DNA of 64,000 nt from Erwinia aphidicola (GCF_024169515.1 NZ_JAMKCQ010000001.1:3038001-3102000); one strand, 5' to 3'. Shown: positions 8,441 through 18,189, numbered from the stretch's first letter. A program made the numbers and translations. The notes: generated by a model not told the origin, from the letters alone.

Positions 8441-10419
8441 AAGCCGTCGTATTTGCCTACCATGACATTGGCTGCACCGGGATCCGTGCGCTGGCTGAAG
8501 CCGGATTCGCAATTGAAGCGATTTTCACTCACGCGGACAACGCCGCAGAGAATCATTTTTTTGGCTCGGTTGCGCGCACGGCGGCTCAGCTGGGTATTCC
8601 GGTGTATGCGCCGGAAGATGTTAATCACCCGCTGTGGGTGGACCGCATTAAGGGCATGAAGCCGCAGGCTATTTTCTCATTCCACTATCGCCATATGCTG
8701 AATGATGAAATCCTTCACTGTGCTGAGAAGGGGGCGTTTAATCTGCATGCTTCACTGCTGCCGAAATATCGCGGGCGCGCACCGTTAAACTGGGTGCTGG
8801 TCAACGGCGAACAGGAAACCGGCGTGACGCTGCACCGCATGGTGAAACGCGCCGATGCCGGTGCGATTATTGCCCAGCAAAAAGTGGTTATTGCCGCGGA
8901 AGACAATGCGCTGACGCTGCATCACAAGGTGTGCGAGGCGGCGAAACAGCTGCTGGAAAGCGCGCTGCCGGGGATCCAGCGCAATGATTTTGTCGAGCAG
9001 GCGCAGGACGAGACTCAGGCCACTTATGTTGGCCGCCGCACGCCGGAAGATGGGCGTATTGACTGGCAGCAGCCGGCGCAGACCGCCCACAATCTGGTGC
9101 GGGCGGTAACCGATCCGTGGCCTGGTGCATTCAGCTATGTTGGCGCGGGGAGATTTATCGTCTGGCAGTCAAAGGTGCGCAGCGATCTGCCTGGCGCCAA
9201 AGCGGGAACCGTGCTCTCCGTGGCGCCGTTTGTTGTCGCCTGCGGTAGCGGGGCGCTGGAGATTGTCACCGGGCAGAGCGAAAACGGCGTCTACATGCAG
9301 GGCAGCCAGCTGGCGCAGACGCTGGGCCTGGTCGAGGGCGCACTGCTGCATAACCAGCCGGTGGCGGCGGTGAAGCGCCGTACCCGCGTGCTGATCCTCG
9401 GAGTGAACGGTTTTATCGGCAATCACCTGACCGAGCGCCTGCTGCTGGACGATAACTTCGAGGTGTTCGGTCTGGATATTGGTTCCGACGCCATCAGCCG
9501 TTTCCTTGGGCATCCGCGCTTCCACTTTGTCGAAGGGGATATCAGCATTCACTCCGAGTGGATTGAGTATCATATTAAGAAGTGTGACGTGGTGCTGCCG
9601 CTGGTGGCCATTGCCACGCCGATTGAATATACCCGTAATCCGCTGCGGGTGTTTGAGCTGGACTTCGAAGAGAACCTGAAGATTATCCGCGACTGCGTGA
9701 AGTACAAAAAGCGCATTATCTTCCCGTCGACCTCCGAAGTGTACGGCATGTGCACCGATACCACCTTCGATGAAGACAATTCCAACCTGGTGGTCGGGCC
9801 GATCAATAAGCAGCGCTGGATCTACTCGGTTTCCAAGCAGCTGCTGGACCGGGTTATCTGGGCTTATGGCGAGAAAGAGGGGTTGCGCTTCACGCTGTTC
9901 CGCCCGTTCAACTGGATGGGGCCGCGCCTCGATAACCTGAATGCGGCACGCATTGGCAGTTCGCGCGCCATCACTCAGCTGATCCTTAATCTGGTGGAGG
10001 GTTCACCGATCAAGCTGATCGACGGCGGTCGTCAGAAGCGCTGCTTCACCGATATCAGCGACGGCATCGAAGCGCTGTTCCTGATTATTGAGAACAAGCA
10101 CCACAACTGTGATGGTCAGATCATTAATATCGGTAATCCGGTGAATGAGGCCAGCATCAAAGAGCTGGCGCAGCAGCTGCTGGAGAGCTTTGAACGCCAT
10201 CCGCTGCGTCAGCAGTTCCCGCCGTTTGCCGGTTTCCGCGAAGTGGAAAGTAGCAGCTACTATGGCAAGGGTTATCAGGACGTGGAGCACCGCAAGCCGT
10301 CGATTCGCAACGCGCAGCGCCTGCTGGGCTGGCAGCCAACGGTGGCAATGACCCAGACCATTGATGCGACGCTGGACTTCTTCCTGCAGACCGTGGAGCC
10401 GGGAGAAAACGAAGCATGA
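8437..10419 (+). CDS. arnA: Bifunctional UDP-GlcUA decarboxylase / UDP-Ara4N formyltransferase ArnA
   Basis: 660 residues, exactly the length of E. coli ArnA, with both enzymes in one chain. The N-terminal domain (about 1-305) is an N10-formyl-THF-dependent formyltransferase with [12 protein letters not shown] and the [10 protein letters not shown] segment carrying the catalytic aspartate. The C-terminal domain (about 315-660) is a short-chain dehydrogenase-type decarboxylase with the NAD motif GVNGFIG and active-site S433-E434 in STSEVYG. It makes UDP-Ara4O from UDP-glucuronate and later formylates UDP-Ara4N. It overlaps arnC and arnD by 4 bases each, so the operon is translationally coupled. 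Confidence 0.97.
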   Translation: MKAVVFAYHDIGCTGIRALAEAGFAIEAIFTHADNAAENHFFGSVARTAAQLGIPVYAPEDVNHPLWVDRIKGMKPQAIFSFHYRHMLNDEILHCAEKGAFNLHASLLPKYRGRAPLNWVLVNGEQETGVTLHRMVKRADAGAIIAQQKVVIAAEDNALTLHHKVCEAAKQLLESALPGIQRNDFVEQAQDETQATYVGRRTPEDGRIDWQQPAQTAHNLVRAVTDPWPGAFSYVGAGRFIVWQSKVRSDLPGAKAGTVLSVAPFVVACGSGALEIVTGQSENGVYMQGSQLAQTLGLVEGALLHNQPVAAVKRRTRVLILGVNGFIGNHLTERLLLDDNFEVFGLDIGSDAISRFLGHPRFHFVEGDISIHSEWIEYHIKKCDVVLPLVAIATPIEYTRNPLRVFELDFEENLKIIRDCVKYKKRIIFPSTSEVYGMCTDTTFDEDNSNLVVGPINKQRWIYSVSKQLLDRVIWAYGEKEGLRFTLFRPFNWMGPRLDNLNAARIGSSRAITQLILNLVEGSPIKLIDGGRQKRCFTDISDGIEALFLIIENKHHNCDGQIINIGNPVNEASIKELAQQLLESFERHPLRQQFPPFAGFREVESSSYYGKGYQDVEHRKPSIRNAQRLLGWQPTVAMTQTIDATLDFFLQTVEPGENEA

Positions 10420-11300
10420 TCGACGTCGGGCTGCGCATCGATGTTGATACCTGGCGCGGCACCCGCGACGGCGTGCCGCGCCTGCTTGAGATCCTCGACC
10501 GCCAGCATACTCAGGCCAGTTTTTTCTTCAGCGTCGGGCCGGATAATATGGGCCGCCACCTCTGGCGGCTGTTGAAACCGCGCTTCCTGTGGAAAATGCT
10601 GCGCTCGAATGCGGCATCGCTGTACGGCTGGGACATCCTGCTGGCGGGGACGGCCTGGCCGGGGCGCCGCATCGGGCGCGGGCTGGAAAAAACGATCCGC
10701 GCCGCCGCGCGTCAGCACGAGATTGGCCTGCACGCCTGGGACCATTTTGCGTGGCAGACGTGGGCTGGGGTGTGGCCTGCGCAGAAGCTGACGCAGGAGA
10801 TCCAGCGCGGCGTGGAGTGTCTGAGCGAGATTGTCGGCCAGCCGATCCGCTGCTCAGCGGTGGCGGGCTGGCGCGCGGATGAGCGCGTGCTGGTTGCCAA
10901 GCAGCCGTTTGATTTTGCCTATAACAGCGACTGTCGCGGCACGGCCCCCTTTCGCCCACTGCTGCCCGACGGCAGCGTGGGCACGGTGCAGATCCCCGTC
11001 ACGCTTCCTACCTGGGATGAGGTGGTCGGTAGCGGGGTCACGCGTGAAGGTTACAATGCCTGGATCCTCGATTTAATCGCCAGCCAGCCGGGCGTGCCGG
11101 TCTACACCATCCATGCGGAAGTGGAAGGGATCGTGCTGAGCGAAATGTTTGCCGAACTGCTGGTGATGGCGCGGCGACGTGGGATCCGTTTCTGCCCGTT
11201 AAGCGAGCTGCTGCCTGCGGATTTGTCGCAGCTGCCGACGGGAAATCTGGTGCGGGGTAGTCTCCCCGGTCGTGAAGGTTGGCTGGGATGCCAGCAATAA
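10416..11300 (+). CDS. arnD: Undecaprenyl-phosphate-Ara4FN deformylase ArnD
   Basis: 294 residues. Polysaccharide-deacetylase family enzyme that removes the formyl group from undecaprenyl-phosphate-Ara4FN on the inner membrane so that the carrier can be used by ArnT. Metal-binding aspartates lie in GLRIDVDTW (about residues 5-13), and the second metal motif is [13 protein letters not shown] near residue 100. It overlaps arnA by 4 bases and ends 16 bases before the arnT start chosen here. Confidence 0.95.
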   Translation: MIDVGLRIDVDTWRGTRDGVPRLLEILDRQHTQASFFFSVGPDNMGRHLWRLLKPRFLWKMLRSNAASLYGWDILLAGTAWPGRRIGRGLEKTIRAAARQHEIGLHAWDHFAWQTWAGVWPAQKLTQEIQRGVECLSEIVGQPIRCSAVAGWRADERVLVAKQPFDFAYNSDCRGTAPFRPLLPDGSVGTVQIPVTLPTWDEVVGSGVTREGYNAWILDLIASQPGVPVYTIHAEVEGIVLSEMFAELLVMARRRGIRFCPLSELLPADLSQLPTGNLVRGSLPGREGWLGCQQ

Positions 11301-11316
11301 TCAGAGTGACCCCGGC

Positions 11317-12981
11317 ATGAAATATCTGCGTTATGCGCTGCCGCTACTGTTTTGCTATGCCTTGTATTATCTCATTCCATTAGAGCTGCGCGCGCTGTGG
11401 CAGCCCGATGAGCTGCGCTACGCGGAAATCAGCCGTGAAATGCTGGCCAGCGGTAACTGGAGCGTGCCGCACTTCCTTGGTTTGCGCTATTTCGAAAAAC
11501 CGATAGCCGGGTACTGGGTCAACAATCTCAGTCAATGGGTATTTGGCGGCAGTAATTTTGCGGTGCGCTTTGGTTCGGTGGTATCCATCACGCTCAGCGC
11601 GCTGCTGGTCTACTGGCTGGCGCGGCGTATAGGGCAACAGCGCGGCACGGCCCTGCTGGCTGCGGTGATTTTTCTTACCTGTTTTCTGGTGTATGCCATT
11701 GGCACTTATGCGGTGCTTGACCCGATGATCACCCTGTGGCTGGTGGCAGCGATGTGCAGCTTTTGGCTGGCGGCGGAAGCAGGCAGCAGCACGCGGCAAA
11801 AGGTACTGGGTTGGCTGCTGCTCGGGCTCGCCTGCGGCATGGGTTTTATGACCAAAGGCTTTCTGGCGCTCGCAGTGCCGGTAGTGGCGATTGTGCCGTG
11901 GGCGATCTGGCAGCGGCGGTTTAAGGAGCTGCTGCTGTACGGGCCGCTGGCGCTGGTCAGTGCGGCACTGATCTCCGCACCCTGGGCAGTCAGCATTGCG
12001 CGCCAGCAGCCGGATTTCTGGCACTACTTCTTCTGGGTGGAGCATATTCAGCGCTTTGCCGAGGAGGATGCGCAGCATAAGGCACCGTTCTGGTACTACA
12101 TTCCGGTGCTGATTGCCGGCACGCTGCCGTGGCTCGGGCTGCTGCCGGGGGCTTTAGCCCGGGCATGGCGCGAAAGAAACAGCCATCAGGGATCGCTCTA
12201 TCTGCTGTGCTGGGTGGTGATGCCGCTGCTGTTTTTCAGTCTCGCCAAAGGGAAGCTGCCAACCTATATTCTGCCGTGCTTCGCGCCGCTGGCGATCCTG
12301 CTGGCGCACCACGGCGTGCGGCTGGTTTCCGAGGGGGGGCGCGGCCTGAAAGCCAATGGCATCATCAATCTGACGTTCGGCGCGCTGCTGATGCTGACGG
12401 TGCTGCTGGTGCTGGCGCCGTGGGGATTGATGCATCATCCGCTCTATCCTTATGCCGAACTGTTCAAGGCTCAGCTGGCCACGCTGGCGTTCCTGTTCTG
12501 GGCGGTGATGGGGATGATCACCCTGCTTGGCGGGGCGAAATTCTGGAAGCTGGCGGCGCTGTGCCCGCTGATGCTGGCACTGGTGGTCGGCGCGGCGATA
12601 CCGGACAAGGTCATCTACTCCAAGCAGCCTCAGCCGTTTATTGCCAGCCTGATGCCTGAACTGGCGCACAGTCGCTTTATCCTGGCGAATAACGTTGGCA
12701 TGGCCTCGGCGCTGGCGTGGCAGCTGAAGCGCAGCGATATTCTGCTCTTCGACCAGCCGGGCGAGCTGGCGTATGGGGTGAGCTATGCTGACAGTCGCCA
12801 GCGCCTGGTCACCGCAGTGCAGTTTGCCCAGTGGCTGAGTGAGCATCGTCGCCAGGGCGAGGTGTCGCTGGTGATGAAGCTGTCGGACGATAAACGCCCG
12901 ACGGACGATCGTATTCCGCAGCCCGATCGCAGCTTTCAGCACGGCAGAATGCTCTATTACCTGTATCTGCAGCAGCCATGA
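11317..12981 (+). CDS. arnT: Lipid A Ara4N transferase ArnT
   Basis: 554 residues from ATG 11317. GT83 integral membrane transferase that moves L-Ara4N from undecaprenyl phosphate to lipid A phosphates on the periplasmic face, lowering negative charge and giving cationic peptide and polymyxin resistance. The N-terminus has a membrane segment followed by LWQPDELRYAEISREM and LRYFEKPIAGYW, the family's catalytic periplasmic loop region, with more than ten hydrophobic segments after it. An in-frame ATG at 11272 would add 15 residues (inside arnD); the start at 11317 is preferred because MKYLRYALPLLF aligns with the usual ArnT N-terminus. The stop overlaps arnE by 4 bases. Confidence 0.95.
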   Translation: MKYLRYALPLLFCYALYYLIPLELRALWQPDELRYAEISREMLASGNWSVPHFLGLRYFEKPIAGYWVNNLSQWVFGGSNFAVRFGSVVSITLSALLVYWLARRIGQQRGTALLAAVIFLTCFLVYAIGTYAVLDPMITLWLVAAMCSFWLAAEAGSSTRQKVLGWLLLGLACGMGFMTKGFLALAVPVVAIVPWAIWQRRFKELLLYGPLALVSAALISAPWAVSIARQQPDFWHYFFWVEHIQRFAEEDAQHKAPFWYYIPVLIAGTLPWLGLLPGALARAWRERNSHQGSLYLLCWVVMPLLFFSLAKGKLPTYILPCFAPLAILLAHHGVRLVSEGGRGLKANGIINLTFGALLMLTVLLVLAPWGLMHHPLYPYAELFKAQLATLAFLFWAVMGMITLLGGAKFWKLAALCPLMLALVVGAAIPDKVIYSKQPQPFIASLMPELAHSRFILANNVGMASALAWQLKRSDILLFDQPGELAYGVSYADSRQRLVTAVQFAQWLSEHRRQGEVSLVMKLSDDKRPTDDRIPQPDRSFQHGRMLYYLYLQQP

Positions 12982-13295
12982 ATATGCTGCTGATCCTCCT
13001 TGCCAGCCTGCTCAGCTGTGGCGGGCAGTTATGCCAGAAGCAGGCGACGGTGCAGCGCGCCGCACTCTGGGGCTGGCTGGCATTAAGCGTGCTGCTGCTG
13101 GGCCTGGCGATGCTGGTGTGGCTGCGCGTGCTGCAAACCACGCCGCTTGGCGTCGCTTACCCGATGCTGAGCCTGAATTTTATCTTTGTGACCCTTGCCG
13201 CCCGCTGGCTGTGGCATGAGGCCATTCCGCTGCGTCATGCGCTGGGGATTATCCTGATTGTTGCCGGGGTTGCGGTGATGGGGAGCTATACCTGA
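12978..13295 (+). CDS. arnE: Undecaprenyl-phosphate-Ara4N flippase subunit ArnE
   Basis: 105 residues, small DMT/SMR-like protein with four membrane segments and the early motif SCGGQLCQKQA. With ArnF it flips undecaprenyl-phosphate-Ara4N to the periplasmic side for ArnT. It overlaps arnT by 4 bases, and its last base is the first base of the arnF start. Confidence 0.93.
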   Translation: MNMLLILLASLLSCGGQLCQKQATVQRAALWGWLALSVLLLGLAMLVWLRVLQTTPLGVAYPMLSLNFIFVTLAARWLWHEAIPLRHALGIILIVAGVAVMGSYT

Positions 13296-13678
13296 TGGGC
13301 TGGCTGCTGGCGTATTGTAGCGTGCTGCTGGTCAGCGCGGCGCAGCTATTGCTGAAGTGGGCGATGGTGCGGCTGCCGGCGATCGGCGAGCCATCGGCAT
13401 TTTTCACGGTGCTGTTCAGTCTGGTCCCGGCGGTGCAGGCGCTGCTCGCCGGAGTGCTGGCTTATGCACTGTCGATGCTGTGCTGGCTGCTGGCTTTGCA
13501 GCGCATAGCGCTGAGCCGCGCCTATCCGCTACTCAGCCTGAGCTATCTGCTGGTGTGGGCCGCCGCGCTGTGGCTGCCGGGGCTAAACGAGGAGTTTGTC
13601 TGGGGCAAGCTGGCGGGCGGCGGTTTAATCCTCGCCGGGCTGCTATTGATCTGCTGGCCGCAGAAAAAAACGCGCTGA
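13295..13678 (+). CDS. arnF: Undecaprenyl-phosphate-Ara4N flippase subunit ArnF
   Basis: 127 residues, four membrane segments, with SAAQLLLKWAM near the N-terminus and ALSRAYPLLSLSYLLVW in the third segment, typical of ArnF. Partner of ArnE in the flippase. Last gene of the arn operon; fetA begins 46 bases later with no clear terminator between, so some read-through into fetAB is possible. Confidence 0.93.
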   Translation: MGWLLAYCSVLLVSAAQLLLKWAMVRLPAIGEPSAFFTVLFSLVPAVQALLAGVLAYALSMLCWLLALQRIALSRAYPLLSLSYLLVWAAALWLPGLNEEFVWGKLAGGGLILAGLLLICWPQKKTR

Positions 13679-13724
13679 CGGTGCTATTATTCTCTCCATT
13701 CATTTTTCAGAGTTTCAATAATCT

Positions 13725-14390
13725 ATGACCACCACATCTCCTCTCCTGCAGGTCAGGGAGGTCTCTTTTGCGCTGCAGGAAAAAACGCTGCTGGCGCCGC
13801 TTTCATTTGAGCTGCACAGCGGCGAGTTTCTCTGGCTAACCGGGCCGTCGGGCGCCGGAAAAAGTACGCTGTTAAAAATTATTGCCTCGCTGCTGGAACC
13901 GAGCGCCGGGGAAGTGCGCTTCAACGGTAAGCCGCTTGCGGACCTGAAGGTGGAAAGCTACCGCCAGCGTGTTTCATACGTGTTCCAGACGCCGCAGCTG
14001 TTTGGCAGCACGGTCTATGACAATCTGGCGCTGCCTTACCAGATTCGTCAGCGCTCTGCCGATCGTGCACGCATGATCGAGTGGCTATCCAGGGTCAATC
14101 TGGCGGCAGAGCTGCTGGACAAGCCAATTGACCAGCTATCGGGCGGTGAAAAACAGCGCGTGGCGCTGCTGCGCAATCTGCAGTTTCCACCGGATATCCT
14201 GCTGCTGGATGAGATTACCAGCGCGCTGGATGAAGAGAATAAGCAGCGGGTTCAGCAGTTGATTGATCGGCAGGTAGAGCAGGGCTGTGCGGCGATCTGG
14301 ATCAGCCACGATCCCCATGAAATCGGCGGCGAGCGGCGGGTGCTGCGGCTGGAGCCAGCAGTAAAAGGAGAGCAGCATGAACCAGCATAA
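13725..14390 (+). CDS. fetA: Iron efflux ABC transporter ATPase FetA (YbbL)
   Basis: 221 residues, a single ABC ATPase domain: Walker A GPSGAGKST (residues 40-48), signature LSGGEKQRVALLRNL and Walker B DILLLDEITSALDEENK. The unusual DEITSALD in place of DEPTSALD and the pairing with a UPF0014 permease identify FetA. FetAB is reported to export iron and to protect against iron-linked oxidative stress. It overlaps fetB by 14 bases. No obvious ribosome site lies before the ATG at 13725. Confidence 0.9.
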   Translation: MTTTSPLLQVREVSFALQEKTLLAPLSFELHSGEFLWLTGPSGAGKSTLLKIIASLLEPSAGEVRFNGKPLADLKVESYRQRVSYVFQTPQLFGSTVYDNLALPYQIRQRSADRARMIEWLSRVNLAAELLDKPIDQLSGGEKQRVALLRNLQFPPDILLLDEITSALDEENKQRVQQLIDRQVEQGCAAIWISHDPHEIGGERRVLRLEPAVKGEQHEPA

Positions 14391-15135
14391 TATTACCAAT
14401 GAGTCGCTGGCTCTGGCGCTGGTACTGGTGCTGATTGCCCTGCTGTTGAGTAAGAAAGAGCGGCTGGGGCTGGAGAAAGATATCGTCTGGAGCGTGGCGC
14501 GTGCCATCGTCCAGCTGGTGATTGTCGGCTACGTGCTGAAATATATCTTCGACCTGAACAACCGCTGGCTCACCATCCTGATGGTGCTGTTTATCTGCGT
14601 GAATGCCGCGCTCAATGCGAAGAAACGCAGCCGGGCGATCGACCACGGGTTTGTTATCTCATTTATTGCGATTACGCTGGGCACCACGCTGACGCTGGCG
14701 ATTCTGCTGCTCAGCGGCGCGATTGAGTTTATGCCGATGCAGGTGATCCCGATTAGCGGGATGATTGCCGGTAACGCGATGGTGGCGGTGGGGCTGTGCT
14801 TTAGCAATCTCAATCAGCGCTTCAGCGATAACCGGCAGAAAGTGGAGGAGATGCTCAGCCTGGGAGCAAGTGCCAAACTGGCTTCAGGGAGTATCGTGCG
14901 TGACAGCATTCGCGCCGCGATGATCCCCACTGTGGACGCCGCAAAAACGGTGGGGCTGGTCAGCCTGCCGGGAATGATGTCCGGGTTGATTTTTGCCGGG
15001 ATTGATCCAGTAAAGGCGATTAAATATCAGATCATGGTGACGTTCATGCTGCTGGGAACGGCCAGCCTGTCGACCATTGTTGCCGGATATCTGGCCGCCC
15101 GCCGTTTCTATACCGCGCGCGTGCAGTTGAAATAA
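14377..15135 (+). CDS. fetB: Iron efflux ABC transporter permease FetB (YbbM)
   Basis: 252 residues, UPF0014 family membrane protein with about seven membrane segments and the conserved block PISGMIAGNAMVAVGL plus VSLPGMMSGLIFAG. Partner of FetA. The ribosome site AAGGAG lies within the end of fetA, 8 bases before the ATG. It is followed by a GC-rich hairpin (15163-15188) and a repeat-rich non-coding stretch. Confidence 0.92.
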   Translation: MNQHNITNESLALALVLVLIALLLSKKERLGLEKDIVWSVARAIVQLVIVGYVLKYIFDLNNRWLTILMVLFICVNAALNAKKRSRAIDHGFVISFIAITLGTTLTLAILLLSGAIEFMPMQVIPISGMIAGNAMVAVGLCFSNLNQRFSDNRQKVEEMLSLGASAKLASGSIVRDSIRAAMIPTVDAAKTVGLVSLPGMMSGLIFAGIDPVKAIKYQIMVTFMLLGTASLSTIVAGYLAARRFYTARVQLK

Positions 15136-15162
15136 CCCACTGGATTGACGACTGAATGCGGA

Positions 15163-15188
15163 GGGGCGACCGGAAACAAGGTCGCCCC
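15163..15188. repeat. GGGCNGACC-family hairpin after fetB
   Basis: Perfect 9-base stem GGGGCGACC / GGTCGCCCC with an 8-base purine-rich loop, 27 bases after the fetB stop. No T-tract follows, so it is not a classic terminator. The same stem pattern recurs after oprB, cydB, ybeL, gltL and lnt. Confidence 0.8.
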
Positions 15189-15190
15189 CT

Positions 15191-15617
15191 GAAGTATCCC
15201 CACAAACACTGATTTGAATATTATCGCGGGATGACAGATGCCCGGTTTCAGGAGGGAGGGCTGCTTTCCGCACCGGCATGAATACATCCCTGTAGCCTGG
15301 CTCACGGCCATCCCTGGCCGTGGGCCTGCTGCAATCAGCCCTCCCTCCTTGCACCCAAAGCCGCAGCGTCGCGGTTTAAAACCTACAGCGAGCACGATGC
15401 GAGTGGGGGATGAGCTTGGCCTGAGGTAAGCCGGACGTCACGCGGCAGGGATGCCGCGTGCCGAGGCCCGCAGGGAGCGTCTTTTGCCGTTCCGGCGTGC
15501 TCAGGCTGAGCTCAGACCGGTTAGCGGAGGTTTAGCGAGGGAAGCCATTTCTGGGAATACCTCAGAGGTATCCCCCTATACGTAGTCATAACGGCGGACC
15601 CTCTGTTTCGGTCCGCC
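15191..15617. repeat. Non-coding block of nested inverted repeats between fetB and oprB
   Basis: No gene fits this stretch. It holds two long structured units. The first has outer arms AGGAGGGAGGGCTG (15250-15263) and CAGCCCTCCCTCCT (15336-15349), a perfect 14-base match, around an inner stem CACGGCCA/TGGCCGTG (15303-15322). The second has an inner stem CACGCGGC/GCCGCGTG (15439-15460) between outer arms GCCTGAG (about 15419) and CTCAGGC (about 15499). It ends with a hairpin GGCGGACC/GGTCCGCC (15593-15617) just beyond the oprB stop. The two flanking genes converge here, so it may act as a bidirectional transcription end or be a degenerate mobile repeat. Confidence 0.65.
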
Positions 15618-15641
15618 CGCTGCCTGCGAATTTTCGCTACA

Positions 15642-16979
15642 TCAGAAGTTCACATTGGCGCTCAGACCACCAATAAACGCATCTTTCACGCCGCTGACGC
15701 CACCCGGAGAGGCAACGTACTGCAGGCTTGGGCGCAGATTTAGCCAGTTAGTGGCATGCACGTTGTAATACACCTCGTAGTTCCATTCGGAACCGTGCTG
15801 GATCGGCAGATAGGTTGGGCTGTTATAGTCGTATTCGCCGTTGAATTCGTTGCTCTCTTTCTGCATTTTGCTGTAGTCACTGTTGACGTGAATACGCGCA
15901 GCGCCCAGGCCAATCTCATCCTGCGCGCGCGCAGCAAACGGCCCTTTCCAGGTAAATGAAACGGCCTGATAATTGTCGGTTTTCGAGGTTTTGTGGTCAT
16001 TCATGACCGCCTGAACCGTCACGCCGAGGCCACGATTGACATCGCCATCCGTTGCCGTCAACTGCTGCTGTAACAGCACGTAGCCGCCGTAAGCTTTGGC
16101 CTGATTACCGTAGCTGCCGTTGTGATAGCTGGCGTATTTATCCCCGTTAACCGAGGAGTAGTAACCGCCGATGCGATAGTTACCCGGCAGCTTGTCAGCG
16201 CCCAGCAGAGGTTTCCAGCCAAATTCGAACGGCACCAGATTCCCCATGCTTGGGCTGCCATCCAGATAGAAACCGTTGCCGCGATCGTAGTTATTACGGT
16301 TCTGATTATAGAAGCCGACCTGGAAGAACATATCGTCCGGCAGGTTTAACTTAATGCGGCCGCCCCATTGCGAAACCGGCCAGTTAAACCAGCGGTCACC
16401 GCGCCAGTTACCGGCCTGGCCGCTGCCGAATGCCAGGTTTTCAAATTTGCTGTCGAAAGAGCCAAAATCTTCCCCGACCGTCAGGCGCCCCGCTTTAACC
16501 TCCACCAGATGATTAAACAAACCTTTGTTGATCCAGAACTGAGTCAGACGCCAGGTCTGCCCACGCCCCCAGACCTCTTCTACGGAAGAGAGGCCGCCAG
16601 TGCGCGGATCGTTGATATGCTGGGTCAGGTCGCGACCGTTACGGCTGGTGATAGTGGTCTGGAACTGGGTATCGTCCCAGTTAAGCAGCTTTTCCAGGTC
16701 GAGCGTGGTGCCAAATGCCCACTGGTCGGTGTAGCGTGCAGTCGTGGAGGTATTGTAGCCGCCGGCGAGATTGGCGGCCGACTCCATGGTGTAATTCACC
16801 TGGAAATCCACCCCGTCCTCTTTTAACTGGCTACGATAACCGTCCCAGTCACCGAACATATATTGTGAGTCAACGCTCAGCGGAGCCATATCGGCGCAGG
16901 CTGCAGCAGACGCCATCAGCAGGGAACTGAGTAATACGGATTTTTTTAGATGCCGCTGGCAACACGCTTTTCTTTTCAT
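15642..16979 (-). CDS. OprB-type carbohydrate-selective outer membrane porin
   Basis: 445 residues. A signal peptide ends near residue 29 (MASAAACA-DM), followed by the OprB family start MFGDWDGYRSQLKEDGVDF. The body is rich in alternating aromatic and polar residues typical of a beta-barrel, and the chain ends in phenylalanine (GGLSANVNF), the outer-membrane insertion signal. It probably lets glucose or related sugars cross the outer membrane. Weak ribosome site AAGG before the ATG. The neighbour at 17275 on the same strand shares its last ~50 residues. Substrate cannot be read from sequence. Confidence 0.9.
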   Translation of the reverse strand: MKRKACCQRHLKKSVLLSSLLMASAAACADMAPLSVDSQYMFGDWDGYRSQLKEDGVDFQVNYTMESAANLAGGYNTSTTARYTDQWAFGTTLDLEKLLNWDDTQFQTTITSRNGRDLTQHINDPRTGGLSSVEEVWGRGQTWRLTQFWINKGLFNHLVEVKAGRLTVGEDFGSFDSKFENLAFGSGQAGNWRGDRWFNWPVSQWGGRIKLNLPDDMFFQVGFYNQNRNNYDRGNGFYLDGSPSMGNLVPFEFGWKPLLGADKLPGNYRIGGYYSSVNGDKYASYHNGSYGNQAKAYGGYVLLQQQLTATDGDVNRGLGVTVQAVMNDHKTSKTDNYQAVSFTWKGPFAARAQDEIGLGAARIHVNSDYSKMQKESNEFNGEYDYNSPTYLPIQHGSEWNYEVYYNVHATNWLNLRPSLQYVASPGGVSGVKDAFIGGLSANVNF

Positions 16980-17274
16980 TATTCATGCCTTTTAAATTAT
17001 CAAATCCGCTACGCGTACAATCATCCTGAAAGTGAGAAACCGTGCGGAATGTTGGGTGCTAAATGCTTAATAGGGTATTACCGCACAAAGTTACGCGGCG
17101 TTGTATATAACAGCATGTCAGGGAATTATCCCGATTATAGATTTGTGCTAAGTTCCATAAGTGAAAAAACTTATTGTGTATGCGAATGATTTAATTTGTG
17201 AGGGGATGTATCAGGTGCGGGTTTGTAGAGTAACGGAATAGCCCGCCCGTTCGGAAGAACGAGCGGTAGTCTGG

Positions 17275-17655
17275 TCAGAAGTTAATGCCAGCGCCGATAC
17301 CACCGACAAAACGCTGTGAATGGTCACTGACTGCACCGGGCTTAGTGCTCTGTTGCAGATTAGGGCGCAGGATGATGTGCGGTGTTAAACGGTAGTTGTA
17401 ATACAGATGATAGTTGAAGCCTTCGCCGCGCATTAACGGTTGTGGTTTGGCGGCGCGATAATCTTCCGGCGGTGCGCTGGGCTGTTTGCTCGCGCTATTT
17501 GGCGCTTGGATGAGATAAGGTGCTGTTGGCGTAACCTGATATCGCAGTGCGTCATGTAATACATGCTCTGGCGCTGCAGCGGCCTGGGGGCCGGTCAGCG
17601 CTGTGGCTACTGCGATAATGGCAATACCCTTTATCAGACGTGATGTTCTTTCCAT
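17275..17655 (-). CDS. Mini-porin: signal peptide joined to an OprB-like C-terminus
   Basis: 126 residues with a plausible signal peptide (MERTSRLIKG, hydrophobic core, cleavage near PQAAAA) and a C-terminal ~50 residues that align with the end of the OprB porin next door: NYHLYYNYRLTPHIILRPNL against NYEVYYNVHATNWLNLRPSL, both ending GG-x-N-F. The ~350 residues of barrel between are absent, replaced by a short proline- and alanine-rich linker. It has a good ribosome site (AGAGGTGA) and no frameshift or internal stop. It could be a decayed duplicate or a small functional outer-membrane protein; two or three beta strands cannot form a porin alone. Confidence 0.7.
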   Translation of the reverse strand: MERTSRLIKGIAIIAVATALTGPQAAAAPEHVLHDALRYQVTPTAPYLIQAPNSASKQPSAPPEDYRAAKPQPLMRGEGFNYHLYYNYRLTPHIILRPNLQQSTKPGAVSDHSQRFVGGIGAGINF

Positions 17656-17769
17656 GATTCACCTCTTGTTGTGTTTAGCGAATGCAGGGTCCGCCACCAG
17701 TACAGCACAACAGCCTGCGCGCATTACTCTGTTTAATGCGCCGCGCGAGGTTTTCAGGATAGCGCCCAT

Positions 17770-17794
17770 AAAAAAACGCCCGCGAAGGGCGTTT
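17770..17794 (-). terminator. Terminator after the glycine-zipper gene
   Basis: On the minus strand, a stem ACGCCCTTCGCGGGCGT (ACGCCC/GGGCGT) is followed by a run of seven T. It lies 20 bases past the stop of the gene at 17814-18068. Confidence 0.85.
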
Positions 17795-17813
17795 GTTTCA
17801 CAACGCGATGGGG

Positions 17814-18068
17814 TTAACGGCGGCCGAAGATCTTGGCAGCCAGGAAACCGACACCTGCAGCAATCACCAGTGAAACCAGCGGTGAATCCTGAGTTTTACT
17901 CTTCACACAGTCCAGCGCATCATCGATGGCGTAAGAGGCTCTTGCCGCCTGCTGGCGCGCTTTGCCCTTGAATTCATGCTCAGGCGAATCTATGGCTTTG
18001 CCAAACTCTTCCTGGCCTTTTCCAACAGCTTCTTGTGCTTTATCGTTCGCTTTATCAAACAGACTCAT
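17814..18068 (-). CDS. Small membrane-anchored protein, ElaB/YqjD-like with CsbD-like N-terminus
   Basis: 84 residues. The polar, charged N-terminal half (KANDKAQEAVGKGQEEFGKA) resembles stress-linked CsbD-type helices. The C-terminal third is hydrophobic with spaced glycines (LVSLVIAAGVGFLAAKIFGRR), the pattern of ElaB/YqjD/YgaM ribosome-associated inner-membrane proteins. This is family resemblance only; no function is assigned. A strong ribosome site (AAAGGAGG) precedes the ATG and a clean terminator follows, so it is a single-gene unit. Confidence 0.75.
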   Translation of the reverse strand: MSLFDKANDKAQEAVGKGQEEFGKAIDSPEHEFKGKARQQAARASYAIDDALDCVKSKTQDSPLVSLVIAAGVGFLAAKIFGRR

Positions 18069-18189
18069 ACTGCCTCCTTTGATGGCATGATTTCCTCAAT
18101 CAGAACATTAAGCGTAGACCATCATCCGGAGTTTGCCGCTGCGGTTGTATGTAAAAATATGACTGTATGAGCGAAAGATTGACAAAAAA

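Noticed and set aside
11272..11316. Upstream ATG for arnT
   Set aside because: Adds 15 residues inside arnD with no family similarity; the start at 11317 matches ArnT.
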